A stretch of DNA of 64,000 nucleotides from Bacteroidota bacterium. GTDB lineage: Bacteria > Bacteroidota > Bacteroidia > Cytophagales > Cyclobacteriaceae. The stretch lies in the NCBI GenBank assembly GCA_022571715.1, contig JACZXH010000005.1, positions 1 through 64,000 of the forward strand. The letters are read 5' to 3'. Below are positions 1-9,303 of the stretch, one piece after another. The notes under the pieces are model-generated. The model had not been told where the DNA came from. It did no database searches and saw only the letters and a program-made list of their open reading frames with translations. A program made the translations under genes and the position numbers. The number at the start of each line of letters is the position of its first letter. Position 1 is the first letter of the stretch.

Positions 1-676
1 CATTTCCCTTAATCTCATTTTCAAACGTGAAGTACATTGAGTCATCCACATACCATTCAATTTTATCCGCAGTCCATTCAATTTTATATATATGAAAATC
101 GCTGACGGCATCAATTACTTCAATATCACCACCTTTCTGGGTTTTTTTAACATGGTTGTACGCATTCGTATGCACAGTACCGTGAATTGTAAACGGATCA
201 TAACCTACCTGTTCCATAATATCAATCTCTCCATCAGCCGGCCATTTACTTTTCTGTCCGTTGATCGTGGGCAGCATCCATATGGCCGGCCATGTCCCTT
301 TCCCGGACGGAAGTTTAGCCCTTACCTCTATCCTTCCATATTGCCAGTCGCCTATATTTCTAGTAACTAGTCTGGCCGACGTAAAGTTTCTTCCTTTCCT
401 GTTTTCTTTTATTGCCTCAATGATCAGATTGCCGTTTTCAACTCGTACGTTTTCCAGCCGCCGGGTATAATATTCGAGCTCTTTGTTGCCCCATCCGCAA
501 AGTTCAGGACAACCATCTCCCAGATCGTATCCCCATCTTGCAGGATCGGGTGACCCAGGGTTATTAAACTCATCATTCCAGACCAAAATCCTGACATCCT
601 GATTTATATTGCTTTGAGAGATCAAGAGATAAATAAGCAGGAAACGGATTACCAGGAAAAATTCAACTACAACCAT
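1..676 (-). CDS. Glycoside hydrolase family 16 (beta-glucanase/laminarinase-like), truncated by the left window edge
   Basis: Not in the ORF track because it runs off the window. Manual reverse translation from ATG at 676: MVVVEFFLVIRFLLIYLLISQSNINQDVRILVWNDEFNNPGSPDPARWGYDLGDGCPELCGWGNKELEYYTRR...GRIEVRAKLPSGKGTWPAIWMLPTINGQKSKWPADGEIDIMEQVGYDPFTIHGTVHTNAYNH. Contains the GH16 signature GEIDIMEQVG. Confidence 0.93.
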   Translation of the reverse strand, partial: MVVVEFFLVIRFLLIYLLISQSNINQDVRILVWNDEFNNPGSPDPARWGYDLGDGCPELCGWGNKELEYYTRRLENVRVENGNLIIEAIKENRKGRNFTSARLVTRNIGDWQYGRIEVRAKLPSGKGTWPAIWMLPTINGQKSKWPADGEIDIMEQVGYDPFTIHGTVHTNAYNHVKKTQKGGDIEVIDAVSDFHIYKIEWTADKIEWYVDDSMYFTFENEIKGN

Positions 677-760
677 CGAATTAAAATAATTGAATTATTT
701 AGTTTAACAGAACATATTTTCAGGTAAATATGTATATTAAAAATTGATATTATCAGCCCA

Positions 761-1642
761 ATGAAATTTCTTCCTGATACCTGTATCGTTAGACGGAAAC
801 TACTGATTATTTTTTTACTGACATCTAGCCTGTTTCAGGTTGATAATAATTTCGCTCAACAGCGCAATCATCGGAATAAAATAGCAATAAATGAAGCGCA
901 CAAACATGTATTTGAGCTTAAAACCGGAAGGGAAATTTTTCTGCTTACTCTTGGCGCCGGATTAAATGTTTATAATGCGTACCTGCAAAACCAGGTTACT
1001 CCGCTGACTCCAGTTGAGATCATTCAACTGGATCCCGAACAAGTAAATCCATTCGATAGAAAAACCATTGACAATTACAGGGAAGAAGGTGCAGGGGATT
1101 ATCTGCTATATGCCTCCTTTCTAATTCCTCTTACGGTTCCTTTGACAATTTTCAAAGGTGATGAACATAAATCGGACTGGAAAGTTTGGGCGGTTATGAC
1201 ATCTGAATTGTTGATATTAAACGGCGGATTTAATGGTATCCTTAAATCATCTGTACTTCGGATACGACCGTTTGTATATAATCCCGATGTATCCCTTGAA
1301 TTAAAAACAGTGAAAAATGCCAGATTTTCTTTTTATTCAGCTCACACATCTACAACTGCATCCCTCACTTTTTTTACAGCAAGGTTATTCTCAAGTTATC
1401 TTACAGATACAAAAACAAAAACGTTGATCTGGATTGGTGCAGTCACTTATCCGGCACTTACAGGGTTTCTTCGGTTGGAAACCGGAAGACACTTCAGAAC
1501 CGATGTAATTACCGGTTATTTTTTCGGAGCCTTTTTCGGATATATCATGCCGGATCTGCACCGGATCAGTAATGACCGGCTTTCATTCAGACCGTCTTTG
1601 GGAGGAGATACTTTTCAGGTATATTTGTCATACTCACTCTGA
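761..1642 (+). CDS. PAP2 superfamily phosphatase, membrane-associated
   Basis: KSSVLRIRPF...FSFYSAHTSTTAS...RLETGRHFRTDVITGYFFG matches PAP2 KxxxxxxRP / SxH / RxxxxxHxxxD spacing; N-terminal signal sequence. Confidence 0.88.
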   Translation: MKFLPDTCIVRRKLLIIFLLTSSLFQVDNNFAQQRNHRNKIAINEAHKHVFELKTGREIFLLTLGAGLNVYNAYLQNQVTPLTPVEIIQLDPEQVNPFDRKTIDNYREEGAGDYLLYASFLIPLTVPLTIFKGDEHKSDWKVWAVMTSELLILNGGFNGILKSSVLRIRPFVYNPDVSLELKTVKNARFSFYSAHTSTTASLTFFTARLFSSYLTDTKTKTLIWIGAVTYPALTGFLRLETGRHFRTDVITGYFFGAFFGYIMPDLHRISNDRLSFRPSLGGDTFQVYLSYSL

Positions 1643-2982
1643 ATGCTTTTGGTAGACAAGTTGTTCAGAGCTCTTTTTAGAAAAATAACCGTAATCAGAG
1701 TAGATAGAATATCTGCAATTGGAAAAGAATACCACACGCCATCCAGATCGTAATAGTAAGGTAGAATAAGTACAAGAGGGATTAGAAAAATACCCTGTTT
1801 AAGGAGGGTTAAGAGTAGCGCAGGAAGCGGTTTTCCAATCGCCTGAAAAAATGCTGATCCTATTAATTGCATCGTAATGAGCGGTATAGCAAAAAATACA
1901 AGAACCAGCGCTCTTGGAGCAAGCCGAATCAGCATCTCGTCTGTAGTAAAAACTTTCACTATTGCGGTAGGAAAAAGGATAATCAGTGTAAATATTACAA
2001 GTGCAACTCCTGTTCCGTATGTGATCGCTTTTTTTACAGTTTCAGTCACCCTGCTAAACGATTTTGCCCCATAATTATACCCGGCGATTGGCATAAATCC
2101 CTGTACCACGCCCATTACGGGAAACAAGCTAAACATCATCATGCGAGCAATGATACCGTAGATGGCCACACCGGTTTCACCTCCATACTTAAACAGTGTC
2201 TGGTTCAGTACGGCAATAAGAATTGTAACCGATCCCTGGCGCACCATGCTCACACCACCTATGGAAAATATCTCGCCGGCAATCGGACCATTAATAGTGA
2301 TGTATTCCTTTTTAAACTGAATTTCACTTTTTCCGCGCAAGAAAAATATTATGATATAGGTAGCGCTTGCAATATACGCAATGGTGGTGGCCCAAGCGGC
2401 GCCATACAAACCCATGTTAAATCCAATGATCAATATTGGATCAAGAATAATATTGATTATTGCAGGAAACACCATAACCATCATGGCTATCCTTGGTTTA
2501 CCTTCGGCTCGTATCACATTATTCGACATCATGGCCCAGGCCAGAAAGGGTGTTCCAAACAATACCACATTAAAATAAACCTTGGCCGGATTAAGTATCG
2601 TCCCCTTACCACCAAATGTGGATAGTACACTTTCCTGAAAAACGTAACCGGCAACAAGAAATACCAATGATGCACCCAGTGTCATCACCATTTGCGTACC
2701 GAATGTTTTTCCAGCCCGCTCCGGATTTCCAGCCCCAAGCGCCCGAGATATGATAGACGCACCCCCGATTCCTATTGCAAGGCCAATGGAGGAGATGAAA
2801 AATGAAATTGGCATAACCACAGCGATTGCAGCAATACCAACTGATCCAACAAAATGCCCTATAAAAATAGTATCGACAATGTAGTTAATGGACATTACCA
2901 GAAATCCGATGGCGGCAGGTACGGACTGTTTTATCAATAACTTTCCAACCGGTTCTATTCCCAGGGTGTTTGAATGCTCCAT
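1615..2982 (-). CDS. MATE family efflux transporter
   Basis: 455 aa, about 12 hydrophobic segments; MATE-like GVVQGFMPIAGYNYGAKSFSRVTETVKKAI. Confidence 0.92.
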   Translation of the reverse strand: MEHSNTLGIEPVGKLLIKQSVPAAIGFLVMSINYIVDTIFIGHFVGSVGIAAIAVVMPISFFISSIGLAIGIGGASIISRALGAGNPERAGKTFGTQMVMTLGASLVFLVAGYVFQESVLSTFGGKGTILNPAKVYFNVVLFGTPFLAWAMMSNNVIRAEGKPRIAMMVMVFPAIINIILDPILIIGFNMGLYGAAWATTIAYIASATYIIIFFLRGKSEIQFKKEYITINGPIAGEIFSIGGVSMVRQGSVTILIAVLNQTLFKYGGETGVAIYGIIARMMMFSLFPVMGVVQGFMPIAGYNYGAKSFSRVTETVKKAITYGTGVALVIFTLIILFPTAIVKVFTTDEMLIRLAPRALVLVFFAIPLITMQLIGSAFFQAIGKPLPALLLTLLKQGIFLIPLVLILPYYYDLDGVWYSFPIADILSTLITVIFLKRALNNLSTKSIQSEYDKYT

Positions 2983-3371
2983 GAGTCGCTAAAAGTGTTG
3001 AGAATCAATGTATTTTCCAATGCATTATCATTATGCTTACTTAACCAAACATTCAAATCATGTAACAGGCAAACTAATATTTCGCTTCGCAACGGCGTGA
3101 AATAATAACCTGGATCGCTGAAGTCAAAAAAAAGGTAACCAGAGATAAAAGAATAATGAAAGCAGTTGTTCATTGACTGGAAAGAGCAAAGAAATAATAC
3201 AATCACTCAGATATACTGGTTTTTAACTACTAGGGTTACAAAGATTGGGCAAAAGATGCAATTACTGACTATACGTTCTTTCACAGCCTAATACAAACCT
3301 TTGCCGTATTCCGGATATTTAAAAAAAGAATGACTGATTAAATAAGTAACTTCCAAAGTTTTAAAAATTAA

Positions 3372-3680
3372 TTGATGTTTAAAAGACTGAAAGATAAGTG
3401 GGGTATAAGGAGAAACATTGATATTGTTTTAATTCTTATATGTTTTTCTTTTGCAGGAAGTTCTGTCGTTTTTATAAAAGTATATTATTTTGAATTTCTT
3501 GGCTTTGATGCTCATACGCCGGTTTGGCTTAAAACGGTGGCTTATCTGCTTTTTATATTTCCAGCTTATCAGTTTATGCTCCTTGGTTATGGCATATTAC
3601 TTGGACAATATCAGTTTTTTATGACTAAGGAAAAAGCATTGTTTGCCCGGATCCGTAGATATTTTATAACTCGAAGATGA
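3372..3680 (+). CDS. Small hypothetical membrane protein
   Basis: 102 aa, two predicted TM stretches; stop overlaps the start of the next ORF (ATGA-type). Confidence 0.65.
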   Translation: MMFKRLKDKWGIRRNIDIVLILICFSFAGSSVVFIKVYYFEFLGFDAHTPVWLKTVAYLLFIFPAYQFMLLGYGILLGQYQFFMTKEKALFARIRRYFITRR

Positions 3681-4580
3681 TGAAATTCTATACGTTCATA
3701 ATCCTAATGGCCATTTTATCTGGATGTGATAATCCAGGCAGAGATATCCACTCCAATAACTATGAAAATGGCTATTTAAATATAAACAACGCAGAAATTT
3801 TCTATAAAATTATGGGCTCTGGCGAACCGATCCTGATAATTCACGGTGGACCGGGACTGGACCACAGTTACCTTCGATGAATATCAGCTGATATTTTATG
3901 ATCAACGTGCAAGCGGAAAATCTTCGTATGATGTTGACACATTAACTATCAGTATTGATGGTTTTATGGATGATATTGAGGGGATACGGACGTCACTCGG
4001 ATTTGAAAAGATCATCGTTCTTGGTCATTCATGGGGAGGATTACTTGCCATGTATTATGGAATAAGACATCCGGAAAATGTAAAGGCCATGATACTTGTA
4101 AATGCCATGAGTCCGGATTCAAAATTTCGCAAAAAACAAGAAGCGCTTCTGGCATCACGTATGACGGAGCAGGACAGTATTGACCAAGCCCAAATCCTTG
4201 GTTCAGAAGCGTTAAAAAAGCATGAAGCAGGTGCTTATGAAGATCTATTCAGGTTGCTTTTCAGAAGAGAATTTTTTAACAAGGAATTAGCTGACAACCT
4301 GATACTTACCTTCCCGGACGACTTTTACGCCCGCAGTCAGATACTACAATATTTAGGTAGAGATCTGGCAGAATACAACATTTATGATGATCTGGAATAT
4401 TTCCCCTTCCCCACCCTTATCATTTACGGAGATTACAACCTACTTTCAAATGAAGTGGCTCATAAAATTGATGCCCACATACCAAATTCAGAGTTAGTTA
4501 TTCTGAAGAACTGTGGTCACTTTCCTTATATCGAGCAAAAAGATGCTTTTTTTACAGTAATTCGCTCGTTTTTGAAATAA
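3677..4580 (+). pseudogene. Alpha/beta-hydrolase (proline iminopeptidase-like), frameshifted
   Basis: ORF 3677..3880 ends ...EPILIIHGGPGLDHSYLR* and ORF 3846..4580 continues in another frame with DEYQLIFYDQRASGKSSYD...VLGHSWGGLLAMYYG...NCGHFPYIEQ. Together they make one lipoprotein-like hydrolase. Confidence 0.85.
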
Positions 4581-4597
4581 ATTATTATCGCAGTTTA

Positions 4598-6856
4598 CTA
4601 AAACCGGTAACTGACCTTTAAGCCGCCGTAATAATTGACCGGCAGACCTGGATAATAATACCTTGGAGCCCGTCCACCGAATGAGGGAGCATTTACAAGA
4701 ATCATAGAAGCATATTTGATGTCAAAGAGGTTAGAGATTCCTGCAAACACCTTTAGTCCCAGTTTTTCCCAAGCTTGCTTCCACCCTGCTTTAATATTTG
4801 TGATCCCATATGCATTTGAGTATTTACTGTTATCATCACGCATGGGCATAGCTCCTACAAAATGGTAGTTTACATTTCCGTAAAAACCGGAATGAAATTC
4901 TAAATCAACCCCAGTATTAAGCAAATGATCGGGCACACCCGTCAGGTCATTGCCCGAATGATCAAACTCATTGTCTTTAAAATCGACGAATTTATACCTC
5001 GCATACGTGTAGGATACAAAAGGAATAATTTTGTTTCTGTTCCATTGATATACATAACGTATATTAGTTTCCACACCGTTATGGGAGGTTTTACCGGCAT
5101 TCCTACCTATAAACTGATCTTCAGCAACCCTCTGAGCTACAATCAGGTTATCAATTTGCATGGAATATATTGCCAGGTCAAAATACATGCCGGCAACTAT
5201 TCTGCCTTTAAAACCTGCTTCAAAATTATAACCCGTTTCCGGCTGAATATCCGGATTGATCAATCCATCGGGTGTCAGTGTTTCACTGAATGATGGAGGT
5301 GAAAAACCATGGCTGATAAGAGCATACATGTTTTTCGAAGCTGTAATCCGGTATTTCAAGGCGATCCGGGGCGACAAAACCGGCATGAAAGCATAGCTGC
5401 CGGACTGATTCAGACTATCGCCTGTAAACCTGTCATCCAGATTATAGGAAGTTTTATTCAAGTTTACACCTAGGGTACCCGACAATTTCTTATTAAATTC
5501 ATATTGCATTTGCGCAAACACATTTACATATTTCCTTATCTCCGTATTATCACTTAACCGGGCGCCCTGATTCCTGCTATCGTTTATGAAAGTACCCCAG
5601 TCATAGTGCTCAATGAAGTATTCAAATCCCATGCTGGATTTGAGCTTTCTATTCTCGGAAAGGATTGAAATTATGTTACGTGTACCCCCTGCACTACTGT
5701 TTTCATCCAGAATATTGAAAGGCCGCAGTTCATACGATTTTCTGAAGCTTGCAAATACACTGGCATCGAAGCTGATTTTATTTGATAAATAATGATTATA
5801 CGAGATGCCCGTAAGCCCTTTTTGATAATCTTCAAACCCTTGGGTATTTGCCCATGTAGGCGCCGCGGTACGAGGATTTTCGTAAAATGTGACGCTGTCA
5901 ACTGAACTCGGGATGAAAGCCAACAGATCAATATAAGTAATAAGTATTGACAGATTGCCCTGATCGCCACTGCGAACCTGTCCGGTAATTGTGAAAACCT
6001 GACGGTCATACGTATTATTTTCCCTGTATCCGTCCGAATGAAGATAATTATAGGCTATTCCTAAATTTGTCTTTTCATTACCAATCATGAGCGATGTATT
6101 GCTCTTGCGTAAGCCGTAAGAGCCGGTAATTATTTCCGTATGAATTTGTGGGAATCCGGTTATATTTTTAGAGGATTGCAACAATACAGTTCCCCCAAGG
6201 CCAGCGCCATAGATGCTGGAAGCAGGGCCTTTGATGACTTCGCTGCGTGCAATCAGGGCTACATCAATGTCCTCGATGGTAGTTTCACCATCACCTGTTG
6301 TTAATGGGATATTGTTAAAATAAGCCCGGATTTTTGTGGTTGTAAATAGTGAACGCGCGCCGATACCACGGATAGTTAGTCGATTGGTATTTAGTGCACC
6401 TGACTGCATTAGCACACCTGTTATCCTGTTGATGGCAGGAATGATGGTAGTATTATTGTCTCTGTGTAATTCACGGTGCGTCAGCACACTCACTGCTCCC
6501 GGGATTTGATCCAATTTCTGATCCATATTGAATGCAGAAACTACAATATCTTTGAGCAGAACATCATCGTAATCCAGACCGATCTGGTAAAATCCGGTTG
6601 TGTCCGAAACGGCAATTTTCAATGTTTTATATCCTACAAATGAAATCACCAGTGTATCAGAAAGGGCAGCTTTAAAGCTGAAATATCCCTGTTGATCGGT
6701 AATAGTCCCTGAATTTCCGGTGCTAACAAAAACGACAGCTTCTGCAAGCTGAAGATGAGTAGTTTTATCATAAACACGTCCGGATATTTGCTGACCGTAA
6801 GACCAACAACTCATATAAAAACAGGTCAGGAAAACAGAAAAACCCTTTTGCATCAT
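4598..6856 (-). CDS. TonB-dependent outer-membrane receptor with carboxypeptidase-like regulatory N-terminal domain
   Basis: 752 aa: signal peptide, ISGRVYDKTTHLQLAEAVVFVSTGNSGTITDQQGYFSF, plug VLTHRELHRDNNTTIIPAINRITGVLMQSGALNTNRLTIRGIGARS, C-terminal GLKVSYRF. Confidence 0.93.
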   Translation of the reverse strand: MMQKGFSVFLTCFYMSCWSYGQQISGRVYDKTTHLQLAEAVVFVSTGNSGTITDQQGYFSFKAALSDTLVISFVGYKTLKIAVSDTTGFYQIGLDYDDVLLKDIVVSAFNMDQKLDQIPGAVSVLTHRELHRDNNTTIIPAINRITGVLMQSGALNTNRLTIRGIGARSLFTTTKIRAYFNNIPLTTGDGETTIEDIDVALIARSEVIKGPASSIYGAGLGGTVLLQSSKNITGFPQIHTEIITGSYGLRKSNTSLMIGNEKTNLGIAYNYLHSDGYRENNTYDRQVFTITGQVRSGDQGNLSILITYIDLLAFIPSSVDSVTFYENPRTAAPTWANTQGFEDYQKGLTGISYNHYLSNKISFDASVFASFRKSYELRPFNILDENSSAGGTRNIISILSENRKLKSSMGFEYFIEHYDWGTFINDSRNQGARLSDNTEIRKYVNVFAQMQYEFNKKLSGTLGVNLNKTSYNLDDRFTGDSLNQSGSYAFMPVLSPRIALKYRITASKNMYALISHGFSPPSFSETLTPDGLINPDIQPETGYNFEAGFKGRIVAGMYFDLAIYSMQIDNLIVAQRVAEDQFIGRNAGKTSHNGVETNIRYVYQWNRNKIIPFVSYTYARYKFVDFKDNEFDHSGNDLTGVPDHLLNTGVDLEFHSGFYGNVNYHFVGAMPMRDDNSKYSNAYGITNIKAGWKQAWEKLGLKVFAGISNLFDIKYASMILVNAPSFGGRAPRYYYPGLPVNYYGGLKVSYRF

Positions 6857-6919
6857 TCAAAAGTGCCACAATTATGTATTAATTACAGCCGTTCGTTTAA
6901 TTTATTGGCTCTTTGTTGA

Positions 6920-7024
6920 TTAGTGTTGGAAAAATAAATACAAGAACTCCATCAGTAAAAGTCGTGGCGAAACCTCATCTTCAATGGTTTTCCCATTTAC
7001 TGTTACCTTGATTGGTAGTTTCAT
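6920..7024 (-). pseudogene. N-terminal stub of the 2Fe-2S small subunit (CoxS/XdhA-type) of a molybdo-hydroxylase
   Basis: Manual translation MKLPIKVTVNGKTIEDEVSPRLLLMEFLYLFFQH*. TVNG...EV.PRLLL.EFL is the start of the ferredoxin-like CoxS fold; homology stops after FL. Lies just downstream of CoxG and XdhC on the same strand. Confidence 0.7.
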
Positions 7025-7057
7025 AGTTACATAGTTTAATATTTGGCAAATTTATAT

Positions 7058-7498
7058 TCAAATTTCCATTGACAGTGAATTGAAAAATTCGTCTGTAAGC
7101 GTTTTTGCCACCGCACCCATTACACGCTGCCCGGTTCGAGCCAGCAATCCGGATATTTTAACTTCACCTTCAAAATGTACTTCTGTCATGTCTGTTACAC
7201 TGGAGTCGTTTTTCAAGTAAATGAATCCGTTTGCATTTATATTCCCTATTTTACTTCGTTGTTTTAAAACCAATGTAAATTTAGATGGGGGGACCTGGTC
7301 AATGATTTCCAGTTCGCCTTTGAAAGCACCCTTTACAGGCCCGATTTTTATTTCCGATAAGGTGGTGTATTTATTTTGTCCGTTTTTTTCAAGCCTTTTT
7401 ATTCCTGGTGTAATCCGGGTAAGCACTTCGGGATCCATCAAGAGATCCCACAACTTTTCAGGTGAAGTATTTATTCTATAGTCGCCCTTCAACTTCAT
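7058..7498 (-). CDS. CoxG-like SRPBCC protein (carbon monoxide dehydrogenase subunit G family)
   Basis: MKLKGDYRINTSPEKLWDLLMDPEVLTRITPGIKRLEK...VHFEGEVKISGLLARTGQRVMGAVAKTLTDEFF. Confidence 0.88.
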   Translation of the reverse strand: MKLKGDYRINTSPEKLWDLLMDPEVLTRITPGIKRLEKNGQNKYTTLSEIKIGPVKGAFKGELEIIDQVPPSKFTLVLKQRSKIGNINANGFIYLKNDSSVTDMTEVHFEGEVKISGLLARTGQRVMGAVAKTLTDEFFNSLSMEI

Positions 7499-7567
7499 AA
7501 ATTTCAGTCGTTTTCGTCCAACAATTTATAATTATTTCACGGAATATCAAGCCATATTAAAAGTTAA

Positions 7568-8578
7568 TTATTCGTTTTTAACTTTTATGATCTCCGAGAT
7601 GATGCTCAATGCAATTTCCTCCGGAAGACGGGCATGTATATTCAGGCCGACAGGTCCGGATATACGGTTAATATCATCATCAGTAAACCCCTCATTTTTT
7701 AATCGCTGCGCTCTTTTTTGTTGTGTTTTGCTGCTCCCTAATGCACCGATATATGCAACTCCGGATTTCAGGAGGATGTGTAATGCCTGATCATCAATCT
7801 TCGGATCATGGGTAAGCAAAACCACAAAGGTATTTTTATCAAGATTAAAATGTTCAAGTACTTCTGCCGGCCAGTTCTTAAATGTCCTGTCAGGAGCAAC
7901 CGCAAATTGTTGTTTATCCGCAAAAAGTCCGCGTGGATCTATGATAATGGTTTCAAAACCCAGCAACGACCCCAACTGTACAAGATGCGCACTGATATGG
8001 GCAGCTCCGATAATTATAAGCTGGCTTTTTGCTGAAAATACATTCACAAACCAGGTATTTTCATCTTTGCCTACAATATCCGGTTTTCCTTTTGCCAGGC
8101 ACAATTCGATTGCATCCGTAATATCTCTATCAGGAGTATGGCCAGTGAACTCACTATCTGCAAGAAGCACCTGATTTTTGCCATCCGTAGCCAACGCACA
8201 GGAATTTCCAGCCTCCAGGCAATTCAATATTTTATTCCAGAATTCATTTTTCCACATCTTCTCAATCCAAACCTCCAGTTTACCGCCGCATGTCAGACCA
8301 ACGGTCCAGGCATCTTCATTTGTAACCCCATAGGTTATTTTAATGGTTTCGTCCGAATCAAAAACCTGCTTACTGTTTCTGATTACATCACCTTCAACGC
8401 AACCACCGCTTACCGATCCGACAATTTCTCCTGAATCGGAAATTGCCATGAGTGAACCCGGTATTCTCGGAGCTGAGCCCCAGGTTTTTATCACCGTAGC
8501 TATTACAAAACTGCGGCTCTCTGTATACCATTGTTTGATTTTTTGTAATTCATTAGTCATTGCTGAAGGGATATTCAA
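7568..8578 (-). CDS. XdhC/CoxI family molybdenum cofactor insertion accessory protein
   Basis: VIATVIKTWGSAPRIPGSLMAISDSGEIVGSVSGGCVEGDV..., LTCGGKLEVWIE, C-terminal Rossmann part LIIIGAAHISAHL, IDPRGLFAD, LTHDPKIDDQAL, YIGALGSSKTQQKR. Confidence 0.92.
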   Translation of the reverse strand: MNIPSAMTNELQKIKQWYTESRSFVIATVIKTWGSAPRIPGSLMAISDSGEIVGSVSGGCVEGDVIRNSKQVFDSDETIKITYGVTNEDAWTVGLTCGGKLEVWIEKMWKNEFWNKILNCLEAGNSCALATDGKNQVLLADSEFTGHTPDRDITDAIELCLAKGKPDIVGKDENTWFVNVFSAKSQLIIIGAAHISAHLVQLGSLLGFETIIIDPRGLFADKQQFAVAPDRTFKNWPAEVLEHFNLDKNTFVVLLTHDPKIDDQALHILLKSGVAYIGALGSSKTQQKRAQRLKNEGFTDDDINRISGPVGLNIHARLPEEIALSIISEIIKVKNE

Positions 8579-8767
8579 TTGAGTCAGGAATATTAATCAA
8601 AAATTGACAAAGACTCAACATATAACCGAAATAACAGGCTGATTGTGAAATTTTTTTAGAATAGTTTCATTTTGGGAATAATAATCCCATTTTAATACGA
8701 AAAAATTTGAAAAAGTTGATTTTAAAGTGTTTTGAGCTGTTGGTATACAATTCGCATTCATTAGTGT

Positions 8768-9085
8768 ATGATGAAAAAAGCAAATAATTTGAGCATCTGG
8801 TTAACGGAAAACAATCCAAAGCCTGTATTTATAGTTTCAAATTATGGAAGGATTATATATGTAAACCTTCCTGGTATGAATTTACTGGATCATTTAAAAG
8901 TCAATATTAATGACCGTGTACCTCAGGATATCTGGAATGAAGTAACAGCAAATCATTACAAAGGAATGTTTACCTTAAAACTGGGTGAAACCAAATACCA
9001 ATGGAATGCTAAAACGCTTTCAAATGGGTTTTACTACATGCAGGTCACGCATATTCTGGAAGAAAACCTGATGTTTTCAAGATAA
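8768..9085 (+). CDS. Stand-alone PAS-like domain protein
   Basis: 105 aa; PKPVFIVSNYGRIIYVNLPGMNLL resembles a PAS core; no output domain follows. Confidence 0.55.
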   Translation: MMKKANNLSIWLTENNPKPVFIVSNYGRIIYVNLPGMNLLDHLKVNINDRVPQDIWNEVTANHYKGMFTLKLGETKYQWNAKTLSNGFYYMQVTHILEENLMFSR

Positions 9086-9303
9086 TGGTAAATGCGCCTG
9101 TTTATCCGTAATTGCTATCTCCCAAAACACATGAAATTTTCAATGATGCTAGCTGTGAGGTGGTTCCTGATTGATCACGTTCAGAATTCCTCAAAGTACG
9201 TTTCAACAGCTTCGTCCGGCATCCATTAAATTGGGAGTTTCACAAGTAACGTATTGGAATGTATATCCAGTTTTTTTATTCACTTTTAACCTTTATTAAA
9301 TTA

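Noticed and set aside
1867-2625. 252-aa plus-strand ORF
   Set aside because: Lies antisense inside the MATE gene; Cys/His/Lys-rich sequence without fold motifs; overlap artefact.
2955-3206. 83-aa minus-strand ORF upstream of MATE
   Set aside because: Overlaps the MATE start; weakly protein-like but no recognisable family and no good start context.
9086-9300. Possible gene remnant between the PAS-like gene and CHASE2 gene (e.g. MPDEAVETYFEEF on the minus strand)
   Set aside because: Only short disconnected open stretches in different frames; cannot separate from chance.
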